Shown piece after piece: positions 26,301 through 36,500 of a stretch of 64,000 nt of DNA. Both the position numbers and the translations under genes were made by a program. The DNA is from Apostichopus japonicus. Lineage: Eukaryota > Echinodermata > Holothuroidea > Aspidochirotida > Stichopodidae. The notes under the pieces were generated by a model, which was given only the letters and a program-made list of their open reading frames with translations, ran no database searches and was not told the DNA's origin. The number at the start of each line of letters is the position of its first letter. Positions within the stretch are counted from its first letter, which is position 1. Where the stretch lies: NCBI RefSeq assembly GCF_037975245.1, contig NC_092570.1, forward strand, positions 8,865,001-8,929,000, in the 5' to 3' direction.

Positions 26301-27166
26301 CAAACTTTTCCCAGACTCAGATTCCTTACGTCAGGATTCTTGTCATGTGATCACATTGATAGCCTATAGTGTACAAAGTGAAGGAGCCTAACTGTAAAGA
26401 CTATGTCATATCTTGGCTAATACTGTGGTATGTTTATAACCCCCTCATCATCCGACGGTAAACACCCTCCCACTTAAACTGTATAAGCGTATACATTTGT
26501 CGTCCAAAGAACAAGAATCGCACCATACGGTAATATAAATGTTTGGTGACGTCACTTAAAAGCAAAGAAGTACGCCTTATGCCCCCTTTGTATGTTCGTT
26601 TCTTTGAGAACAAAATAAACAGTTTGTAGAATAAATTAGTTTATGTATTTGAATAATAAGGTTATTGTGGAAGTGCAGCATCTGTCATGTGTATATATAG
26701 TACGTACGTTGTACGGCTATATGACTGTGTAATACTGCGGGGCACCCTTACATGGATATAAGCTTCCCTCGCAAAATAGAACAGACACGTATAGCAGCCA
26801 TATGGTCTACCGATCCCTGACGAAAGCCCTCATTCCAGATGGGTTGGAGCTTTCCGCCATTTTGTATGTTTCCAAATATATTCATGAAATAACACTGTGA
26901 TAAAGGCATATCGTACACAGTATAATTGTCTAATACGTGTGTTTCTATTACCTTCGTACAATAAACCTTCACACATTTGGCTGTGGTGTTTAAGACAAAC
27001 AAAACATGGTTGATTCAATGAAGCCATTAAATATGTACAATATTATTTATCAAATATATTAAAGTGAAAAATTGTATACTTCTTGACTACTTACAGAGTG
27101 CACATGTCAGTCACTGCCATGCATCACTGAAATCATCTGAGAGTTACAAACATAGATATTAATGTA
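23351..27166. other. Gene-free region
   Basis: A poly-T run lies at about 23413 and poly-C runs at about 24521 and 25861. One probable hAT element is listed separately. Open frames of 60-160 codons (for example 24721-25209) have no recognisable domain and cross low-complexity runs. I see no exon structure. Confidence 0.5.
24531..24957. mobile_element. Probable degraded hAT-type element
   Basis: The left end CAAAGGGCGTCCCTAGAG faces a right end whose reverse complement is CAGGGCCGTACCTAGAGG. Both ends abut C-rich sequence (CCCCCTAA and CCCCCACC), so a target duplication can only be suspected. No transposase is visible. Confidence 0.55.
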
Positions 27167-27749
27167 CAGTGGCGTAGCTAGGATTTTTTGAGTGGGGGGG
27201 CATGGGGGATGTTCTTTCTTGTGTGGGGGGGCCGGAGGTTACTATCTAAGCGGAGCGCCACCTTGGTTGGCGCGGAGCGTACAGAGAAAATTTGAGATTT
27301 CAGCATCCCCCAGATCGCAGGAGATGGCACCTGTGAGGCAAAATAGCAACCAAAAAGATGTGCAACTTTGGTGACAGAAATGCAAAAAAAAGTTTGTTCT
27401 CTTTCATGCTGACTGGCCTTGCCAACTCAGCCAGACTTTTAGCTTGAGGGAAGTTGGCATCATTTGTCGTTTCAAGGTGTCAAGGCCTTTCTCCCAACTC
27501 AAACCCCTGTGGGCTACCGGTAGGTTTGCAGGATATGCCCACATGTGGACTTAAATAGCATTAGAGGAAGGGGATGGAAGACTAACACGCATCGATGTTT
27601 CGGTAATGGTCCACATTGGTGGCTCGGTGCTAATTAGGCCATTTATTGGGTTTCTTGAGGCAGCTGTCATCAGAATCTGGGTTTTTGTGCCAATCGATGA
27701 CCGATAACATGTATTGGTATGTAAATTTCTTCTTCATATATCTAGCAAC

Positions 27750-27985
27750 ACTCTAAAAACATATGAGTGGATTTCATTCCATTGGAGTGATCACTCGGCG
27801 CACTTCAAATTAAGAGTGAAATTTAACTCTATTGGAGTTAACCCTCACTCCTAATATGAGTGAATATAACTCTATTAGGAGTTAAGATTTACTCCAATGG
27901 GGTGGAAATTCACTCTTATACCGGAATGTGCTCAGTGATCACTCCCATGGAGTGAAATTCACCTATGTTTTTATCAGTTCAGTAC
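27750..27985. mobile_element. Small inverted-repeat element nested in element C
   Basis: CTAAAAACATATGAGTGG plus CATTGGAGTGATCACT at the left is matched in inverse order by AGTGATCACTCCCATGGAG plus CACCTATGTTTTTAT at the right. The interior is made of ACTCTATTGGAGTTAA-like palindromic phrases. The exact ends and target duplication are not resolved, and the superfamily is unknown. Confidence 0.7.
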
Positions 27986-28256
27986 AGTGCATATCATCAT
28001 AGACGTACATACGTACTACGTACGTTCGTATATCAGACGCACTCGATACCCACGATACGATACGATCCTGGAGAAACAATTTCCACTCATCATTTTTTAA
28101 GGCGATACAGTAGTGAGTAGTGAACAGGCACACCCGCATGTTTGCAGGAATTTCAGAATTCCCAATATTTTATATCTCTACCAATAGTGGAAAATCATGT
28201 TTCGACAGTTTTGTGGGCATAAAAAAGTTGTTTTGTGAAATATTCAATGACATATG

Positions 28257-28972
28257 AGGGGCGGGTGCAGGATTTGTGACAGGGGGGTCTGACTGGTCCA
28301 GCCGCGCCTGAACGTAAGACTATCTAAGCGGAGCGCCATCATCGGTTGGCGCGGAGCGTACAAGAAAATTTTTGGCTTTACAAACCGCCCAGATGGCCGG
28401 AAACGGCACTTCCCGAGTATTCTAAGCTGCATGTACCTAGCCTGAAAATATGGATCTCATGTCTGCAACTTCTCAATTGATGAGAAAAAAACAATCTATG
28501 AAATATGGTATTACATATCAGATGAGTTGAGATGATACAAAAATCATAATGCCTTTAGACCCCAATCCCCTCCCGCTCCGTCACCACTGTTTGATGCAGG
28601 GCCGGATCCAGGATTCTGGAAGGGTGAGGGGTTTGCTCATGAAAAATTCGTTAACGCATCCTAGCAGCCTACCACTCTGTAACCTCACCGCCCCAAAAAA
28701 ATCGAACACCACCTCAATTTTGAAACTTTTCGGTCTGAAAATTGAGATTGTTAGGCATTTTTGGCACGTGTAGCACGCGTGCACACTATAGTTCATTTGA
28801 CGGAAAAGACACACCTGGCTGACTTGTGAGGATAACCGCTTTTTTGACGTCCTACATGTTTAAAATTGGCGTTTAATTTAATTATTTTTTTCTCTCTCTT
28901 TTTTTTTTCTTTTTTTTTGGCCAAGAGCAGGGGGGTCCGGACCCCCTGGACCCCCCTGGATCCTCGCCTACA
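28257..28972 (-). mobile_element. Internally deleted hAT element related to the one at 52361-53456
   Basis: The ends GGGGCGGGTGCAGGATTTG and CCTGGATCCTCGCC match the ends of the larger copy in reverse. The flanks ACATATGA and ACATATAT are an imperfect (6/8) duplication. The sequence is collinear with the large copy but lacks the stretch corresponding to about 52716-53070, which contains the transposase end. It also carries the conserved core at about 28317-28412. Confidence 0.8.
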
Positions 28973-29770
28973 TATATTCATTTGACTCGAGGCAATATAT
29001 GAATACCTGATACCTTTTCAGCAGATATCGATATCGCGCAGCACAACAAGGTTCGTGGTATATGGTCGCAATCGTCGCATCGACTATTGCCATGCCATGC
29101 TGTGTGACCATTCTCATGATTACTACAGATATTGTATTATTCTTATTCTGCCAGATGCAGACGAGAAAATTGTGTAAATTATTGAACAAAAAATATTAGT
29201 GAATCGCACTTATTTTTTTTTTACAACATTTTTTTTACCCCATTCCCAGTGGGGGGGGGCCAGTGGGGGGGCCCAGCCGATTTCATGGGGGCCTCGGCCC
29301 CCAGGCCCCCCCCCGTAGCTACGCCACTGTTAATGTACAAAATTAAAGCAACATAATACAGAAGAAAGAGACTACATAGTATAAGTAAACAACAATATGG
29401 CGTACGTGGCAGACTGCTGAAAATGCTGCAATACACGGTTGTATGCCTACATCTATGATTGTACCTCGTTGCAATGTAACTTGCACATTAATGTAAAGCA
29501 GAGAGACAGCATGTCACTTTTAAGCGACATTTTTAAAAACAAGCCTATAACCATTTCATTGGGGAGGAGGGAGTTGAATAATTTTAAAGAGGTTATCTTC
29601 TTCTTCCATCTTGACTTTTATTTTTCAAGCTGGCCTTTGTAGATACCTGTTCCCATTTGGACAATTCTGATACGTCCATTGAAAACAGTCAGGGAGTACA
29701 CAGAGAGAAATATATTTAAGGAATTTCTATCCGAAATCGTTTTGCAGATGTGGTATGAGTGGGTTTTGAC

Positions 29771-30814
29771 TAGTGTTTGCACGGGTTATCCGGGTACCCG
29801 GGTACCCGCCCGACGTGATACTACCCGGTTCCTTATTTATTACCCGAATCCTAAGCAAAGTGTGATTTAAAAAAAAAAAAAAAAAAAATTGCAAACCGAT
29901 GGTTAGGCTGATTTCCCATTGACTTAGTCTGTTGTTAGGCTACCATGTGTTCGAAGATAACAGCAATAACGAAAGCTTTCCATAGATATCTTATAACTGC
30001 GTCACAATTTCAGCTAATAAACAGATGACTAGGCTAGACTACCCCCATTGACTTAGTGTGGTGTTAGGCAACCATGTGGTCGAACGTAACAGCAATAACG
30101 AAAGTATTCCATGGATGTCTTATAACTGCGTCACAACTCCAGCAAATAAACAGATGGTTAGGCTTAGCTAGATTTCTCATTGACTTAGTGTGGTGTTAGG
30201 CTACCATGTTGGAAGAAATTATTATTTATTCATTCGTTTATTTCAAAGAAGGAAAGGCTGACAAGGAATTTTACGCGATGTTTATGGATTATAGACGGAA
30301 TAACTAAAAAATAGCAATCGTTAGTGGCTTTTTACTAATCGTTTATTCCAAATGCGATCAAATTGCGCGAATCGCGCAATCTCGCGGCTAATGCGAACCT
30401 TGGGCCTGCATAATAGATAGTAGTAGTAGTATCAAAAACTGTTTAAGAGCTAAATTGGATATTTATATGGTTTGATCCAATAGACGTGCACGAGCTAGCA
30501 TAAGCAGCGGCGGCAGTGCGATGTTAGTAGTAATGCTAATTATAATTAAATAATTAATTTATTAACAAGTTAATGAAAGAAACAGAAGCAAATTATTGGG
30601 GGAGGTTTTATACCTTATCTTACACCTACGTATTTGAACATGAAAACATTGTCAGTAGAGAATATAATGCATTTATTACAGCATCCAATATGTAATTTCT
30701 TGAAAATCGTGATACACGCGAGGGTAAACAAAAAAAATTCCGGGTACCCGGATACCCGACGGGTAACGGCCCTCGGGTACCCGGTTCCCGATTTTTGGAC
30801 CCGTGTAAACACTA
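29771..30814. mobile_element. hAT-type element with TAGTGTTTGCACGGGT ends (1044 bp)
   Basis: Left end TAGTGTTTGCACGGGT; the right end reads ACCCGTGTAAACACTA, its inverse. The flanking 8-bp duplication GTTTTGAC is perfect (29763-29770 and 30815-30822). The subterminal zone is rich in GGGTACCCG palindromes. The interior has two or three diverged repeats of a segment with GGCTACCATGTG and AACAGCAATAACGAAAG. No transposase is seen. Confidence 0.92.
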
Positions 30815-30822
30815 GTTTTGAC

Positions 30823-32314
30823 CTATTTCCAAGCCACCTGCATCATCAACATATACACAGCAGTAACGGCATCTTGGTTGTTTCATTACAACTGTGAGGT
30901 ACTCAGTATCAGTGAGAAAATGTACAAAATTGTTCGTAGATCTTTCACTTAGCATCAGCACTTGTAGACTAACATTGCCATAACACTGTTCCAGGAAATG
31001 TCTGACCTCAACATGACTCTGTCGCAGTGTATATCGGTCTATATATTTCACCGAGGCATTTGTTGAAGGTGGCTATATGGCTCCATTTGAATATATTAAT
31101 CCTTCTCCAGCAGTCTGGTAGCCTGGCCTAGGCCCAGTGGCTTGTCCCCCCCCCCCCCCCACTTTGAGACTAGTGTTCTCCTACCTCACCCCCTTAAGTC
31201 CAACCAGCATGTGAACAAAAACTTCACAAATAGCAGCACATGAATATTGTGCCCCTTCTTAGATTATTGATGCCCCTCCATAAATTGCTGGTGCCCCTCC
31301 AATTCGGAATACCTGCCCCCCCCCCCCCCAGAGACCCAAGCATTTCTGTAAAGCCGTCTCCCGTACATTTCGGTCTAATCAAACTTAGCATGATGAACAA
31401 TACACTTTCGTCGAAACCTTTTTACTCGTAGGCAACCTTTGCGCGAGTCATTGGTTTGAGTGTAACGAGATGGTAGAGTGAAGTTCAAATCACTGCAAAG
31501 CGTATTGTTGTCAGCAGGTGCGATATGGCTTCTATATGTGTAAATTTCTGTGATTTTTATCCCACAATAGCTAGTTCACTTTCACGCAGTTACTGTGTGT
31601 GATTGTGTGCTTGTGTTCAAAATTGTACAATTATCAATAAACGATACAGTGGAACAGGTCACCCTCGTAATTGGTCGTACCTGCAATATTCATTGTAGGC
31701 ATACACACTATGATGAGAGTAGTCTGTGAAGCCAGTCTGTCTCATCGTAACAACATCACACACCCTGAAGTATGGTCTAAAGGCAGCCTCAGGATAGACG
31801 GACGAAATTGAAGCTAGTTAGAGTCAATGTGGTAAGATATATAAACTATATATTAAACTAAGAAATTAAGACCTCTAAGACGGAAAGTATATGGTGGGCA
31901 AGGCTGACTCTTTGTTTTATGCAATAATAATACGTTTATTAATCTATAAGTAATATTCCCCTCGGCCAAATATGGTAACGTGTATGTCCTGAACTATAGA
32001 TCTAGGCGGTTTGTCTTTGGCACAGAGCCAAGGGTTACCATATTTCTTTGATTGAAACCTGGGACACTGCCCCACAAGCATAGTTTACTTCGTAATGCTT
32101 CAACGGTGCTTGAGGTATCCTGCTTAATATAATGTGCCCAAAATCCTTGTTAACTTAATCCTTGTTAAGATTTCAAAATAACGTTATAACATTATACGTA
32201 TTAACACGTTATACATAACATTATACGTATAAACATGCTAACACATGGTTCTGTATCGTTTGTAGAACCAGTTTCTCTCCGAAGTACCTTTGTGCGATAC
32301 CGACCAATCTCAAA
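30823..32314. other. Gene-free interval upstream of the first PON gene
   Basis: Poly-C runs at about 31147 and 31318. Near 32180-32235 AACATTATACGTAT is repeated. The promoter of the gene at 32315 should lie at the right end, but I see no clear TATA element. Confidence 0.4.
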
Positions 32315-33412
32315 ATGTTACTCAAGATTCTATGTGGCATCCTGGTAGCCATTGTATGCAGGCAGATTCTATTTTTCGTTGATGTCTTTGGGATTTACGT
32401 CACCGTTCGCACTCATTGGCCTGGGCCGTGTCGAAACGTCGAACCAGTTGTAACCGGGTCCGAAAACATTGCGGTAACCAAAGACGGGTTAGCTTTCATC
32501 ACTTCCGGATTGGTACCCCAGTATCGGCGTGAAACCGTAGATCCGCGAATGAGAAGAACCTTCCAAGGTAAAATTTATCTCTTTGATTTCAACACACCGG
32601 AGAAAGATGCACAGGATCTGAAAATTGATAGAGAGATAGATTTTATGCCGCATGGGATTAGTCTCTTGGAGGATGAGAGTACAGGAGAAATAAAATTATT
32701 CGTAGTCAACCACCGGGAGCACCACGATACCATAGAGGTCATGGTGTACGACCAGCACGAGATGACGTTACACCACGTGACAACTATTACGGATCCTCTC
32801 TTTACCAGTTTGAATGACGTGGTAGCAGACGGACCTAACTCATTTTACGTCACAAATGATGGCTACTTCCGTAATTCATCTTTACGAACCCCCGAGAGGC
32901 TTTTAACCCTTCCATGGGGTTCTGTCCTCTACTTCAATGACAAATCTACTCATGTTGTAGTACCTAGGGCCTACGAACCCAATGGCATTGCAATATCCAA
33001 CGACAAATCTATGGTATTTGTTAACATGCCTTTCCTCAAATCAATCTATGTTTATAAGAGAAACACGGATGACTCGTTGGATTTAGTACATAATTTAAAT
33101 GTCAATATATCCTTCGATAATGTTTACGTGCACCCTGTAACGGGACACCTCTGGCTCGGAGCACTCGCAATACCCCACAAGGTTGCCACGGCTGCAGCAA
33201 ATATCGACCATATCGCTCCTGCAGTAGCTTGTCGACTGGAGCCACGTGGTCCCCCAACAGACGTTTTTCAGTCGTTTCATCTGTATGAAGTCTTCGCCGA
33301 TTCTACAGGTCTCCTATCTACCTCTAGTTGCGTCGTTGAGTACAATGGTAAACTGCTCGTGGGGAGCATCTTCCATAAACTCGTATACTGTTTGATGGAA
33401 ACAAAATACTGA
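32315..33412 (+). CDS. Serum paraoxonase/arylesterase-like protein, PON-A (365 aa)
   Basis: Single-exon member of the PON family, six-bladed beta-propeller calcium-dependent lactonase/arylesterases. The N-terminus (residues 2-30) is a hydrophobic signal/anchor helix as in PON1. Residues aligned to PON1: Cys39 and Cys359 (disulphide C42-C353), Glu50 (E53), His113 and His133 (H115/H134 pair), Asn167-Asp168 (N168/D169), Asn223 (N224), Asp268-Asn269 (D269/N270). The equivalent of D54, a ligand of the structural calcium, is Asn51 (GSEN where the cluster's other genes have AED or SED). Human PON1 is 355 residues. The ATG at 32315 (CAAAATG) fits the family start. First of four same-strand copies. 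Substrate unknown. Confidence 0.95.
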   Translation: MLLKILCGILVAIVCRQILFFVDVFGIYVTVRTHWPGPCRNVEPVVTGSENIAVTKDGLAFITSGLVPQYRRETVDPRMRRTFQGKIYLFDFNTPEKDAQDLKIDREIDFMPHGISLLEDESTGEIKLFVVNHREHHDTIEVMVYDQHEMTLHHVTTITDPLFTSLNDVVADGPNSFYVTNDGYFRNSSLRTPERLLTLPWGSVLYFNDKSTHVVVPRAYEPNGIAISNDKSMVFVNMPFLKSIYVYKRNTDDSLDLVHNLNVNISFDNVYVHPVTGHLWLGALAIPHKVATAAANIDHIAPAVACRLEPRGPPTDVFQSFHLYEVFADSTGLLSTSSCVVEYNGKLLVGSIFHKLVYCLMETKY

Positions 33413-34197
33413 CGGCTCTGACGTAGTCAGGGTGATCCTACAGAGTACGGTAATATTTGACTCCCTTGAATCTGACATTTGATGGGGACTTGAGTGTCCC
33501 TCCTGATCGCTTTTTTCTACTAAACTTAACTAAATCATGCGATTCTGTCGAAAGACTGTCACTTTTTGCCACCGTGTTTGCGATCTTATTTTGTAGTTTT
33601 GAAGGTCATTTAAGGTCAAGAGAGGTCATTTTCTGAACCGTAAAATATGCTACTCCTCCTAGAACGTTTGTCCAAAGCTGCTGAAATGTTGTAGATATAA
33701 CTTTTGAATGTTGGTGAACAAAGTTGTTCAGAAAAAATATTTTTGTCCTGCTGTCGAGTTTTCAGTTATGATAAAATGTAGGCCACAGATCATATGCAAT
33801 TACCAAAATATTACTAAAAAAACATCATTGGGGAAAACATTGCATGTGTTGATTTGAAAGAGAAATTTTTAGTATATAAGTGATAGGCCTTTATAAATAT
33901 GCGCGCATTGCCGTCTTAAACGGTTCACGAATGTTTACAGTTTTTACCATATACGTGACTGAAATTCTGCATAGCCTATATAGGTAGTAACTTTAGGCTT
34001 TGCATACCTTATAGTATAGGCAGCGTTGGCTTATACTTAGGTTTGATGCGTATAATGAACGGGTCCTCGGTGGACAGACCGAAAATAGCAAACGAGTACC
34101 CACCCGGGAGCAAAATGTTTGGACCGTTCCCATCACTAATGACCAGTATCCGTTTCGGTGTTGGTGTTGGTGTTGTTGGAGTAGCAAAATAATTCCA
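33413..34197. other. Downstream of PON-A, no gene seen
   Basis: Contains AGGTCATTTAAGGTCAAGAG-type phrases at 33601-33640 of the kind seen again at 35840-36310, probably an old dispersed repeat. Confidence 0.4.
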
Positions 34198-34203
34198 CCC
34201 GTG

Positions 34204-34696
34204 TATGGAAAGCCATGTGGGACAAACACTGCATAATATATCCGCGTATTAATTCGAATATATACGCGTATTAATTCGAATATACATGTGTTGTAGCCTA
34301 CATGTGTAAAGTTTCGCTTTTTGAAGCGATCTCGCGAGCCCACCAAAACATTTATCGTTGGTATATGTACACAGCAAGAGCGGAAATGTTTTTTCGTGTA
34401 TATTCTAATTAATCCGTGCATATATTGGATTTAATCCCCATATGTATTTGATTTAATACGTGTATATATTCGAATTAATACGTGTATATATTCGAATTAA
34501 TACGTGTATATATTCGAATTAATACGTGTATATATTCGAATTAATACGTGTATATATTCGAATTAATACGCGGATAAATTTAAGCCATATGATTGGATTA
34601 TAATATATACGCGTATATATTCGAATTAATACGCGTATAAATTCCAATTAATACGCGGATATATTATGCAGTGTTTGTCCCACATGGCTTGCCATA
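34204..34696. mobile_element. Foldback element with TATGG...CCATA ends and 6-bp target duplication, member K
   Basis: The left end TATGGAAAGCCATGTGGGAC and the right end GTCCCACATGGCTTGCCATA are inverted copies over more than 50 bp. The flanks CCCGTG (34198-34203 and 34697-34702) are a perfect 6-bp duplication. The right half of the interior is a 22-bp tandem array, TACGTGTATATATTCGAATT followed by AA, with the same phrases inverted at the left. The centre (about 34290-34400) is unique. No coding capacity. See the second member at 36607-37707. Confidence 0.88.
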
Positions 34697-34978
34697 CCCG
34701 TGGGAGGATTGACGTCTCCGTATAGTTCAAACAATAATCTTTTGGTCATTCCATATACTCGACTGCGATCTCACGGCGATCGTTCTCTTCGGTCCTGTTC
34801 ATTGGCACTCGCTCCCTCTCATGAATTCAACTTCTGTTGTTAGTTTAAGTTCAAATTAACGATGTTTCTTTTAAATCATGGCTTTTTCTTATAATATGCA
34901 ATAGTTTAATTATACTTGTTTTGGTAAAGCGCTCAGATCGTTGATTTTCCAGAGTTGTAATAAGCGCTGCATAAATGT

Positions 34979-35156
<178 letters not shown>

Positions 35157-35205
35157 GTAGTAGTAGTAGTAGTAGTAGTAATAGTAGTAGTAGTAGTAAT
35201 AGTAA

Positions 35206-35240
<35 letters not shown>

Positions 35241-35292
35241 ATAGTAATAGTAGTAGTAGTAGTAATAGTAGTAGTAGTAGTAGTATTATCAT
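35157..35292. repeat. (AGT)n microsatellite adjoining (ATC)n
   Basis: About 45 AGT units, with AAT interruptions, begin exactly where the ATC run stops. Confidence 0.97.
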
Positions 35293-35819
35293 TATCATTA
35301 CGATGAAGTCATCCATCATACCTCAATACAGTTTTATATTCTCGTTTAAAGATACTTAAAAGGCAGCTCGTATTCAAGAATACAACTTAGCTGTAATTGT
35401 AGCCTTTTGACTTTTCACATTTATTTCCAACTTTTACCTTTTTTTATTTCAATAAAAATATTTAAAAAACTTATCTTTATGGTTGTTTTTTTAAATAAAT
35501 GGTTACCACTTTCTAATAATGTAACAAAATATGTGTCTGCTAAGAAGAAGTATAAGGCAAGAAAAAAAGGGAGATGGGTGGAAACTGCTCGGATATATTG
35601 TCAATCAAAACAATTTTTCAAATAGCTGAGCTTCTGCAGTGCTGTTGCTTGTGTTTTATTCCATACTGAGTGCAAAACGATTCCTTTGGTGACGGCGTGT
35701 ATGTGTGCAAGTATGTGTGCATGTGTTAGTACTATGTGTCACCCTTTGCTTGTAAACTTGTTACTCCAATAGTACTTTACTGACTTCATCTTTGGTATGA
35801 CGCTTTATTTTAGTGATCA

Positions 35820-36470
35820 CAAACACCCTGTTATTTTTCATTGAGGTTATACATCATCTGAGGTCACCAGAGGTCAAAATCTGAAAACGTTGTTAACACC
35901 AAATTTTCCTTTGCAAAAGCTTCGATTAACCTCATATTTCCAATGTAAGTCCACCTTAATATGTGAATGGAAACAAAATTGCGGTTTGCCATTTAAGGTC
36001 AACATTGGTCAAAGTATGAAAACCTTGTAAACACAGAAACTCCAAGTTATAGCTTGGATTAACGTCACACTTGGTATGTGGATTCACTTTAGTAACTGCA
36101 AGAAAATATGTCGGAGCTGAGGTGGTCACTTTTCTGTTAAGCACATGTGTAACTCGCAGAGTCAAGCTTGGATCAGTGAACTGCCCCCCCCCCCCCCCCA
36201 CACACACACTCCGAGCTGATATTAGCTCCCCGTTCAGATGAACTTTCCAAAGGTCATATGGATATACTGTTGCGGGTACCAGAGCCCTAGTAGAGGTCAA
36301 AGGTCAAAGTCTGAAAATCGCATAGACGCAATTACGTCATAGTTGGCATTTAGATTTTCTTATAGACACAAGAATAGTCAGTACTGTTTTCTTTAACTGT
36401 CAAAGTCATTCTAGGTTAACAAAGTGAAATTATGAAGGCCTTGTAAACTGTTCCACCAAGGCTGGTACAA
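35820..36470. repeat. Diverged tandem repeat with AGGTCAAAGTCTGAAAA motifs
   Basis: Three or four degraded units share GGTCA-rich ends, TCTGAAAACNTTGTAAACAC and 'cacttggtatgtgg' phrases. A perfect AGGTCAAAGGTCA (two half-sites spaced by 1) lies at 36295-36307. A poly-C run at about 36183 is followed by (CA)n. Confidence 0.65.
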
Positions 36471-36500
36471 CAACTATACTCTTCATGTTCCACAACCGTG

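Larger units (their letters stand above)
27167..29329. mobile_element. hAT-type element with nested insertions (2163 bp), element C
   Basis: The termini are CAGTGGCGTAGCTA and TAGCTACGCCACTG, flanked by a perfect 8-bp duplication TTAATGTA (27159-27166 and 29330-29337). The conserved core (TATCTAAGCGGAGCGCCACC...) is near the left end at about 27244-27325. Inside lie a small inverted-repeat element (27750-27985) and a second hAT-type element (about 28257-28972), so much of its length is later insertions. Confidence 0.92.
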
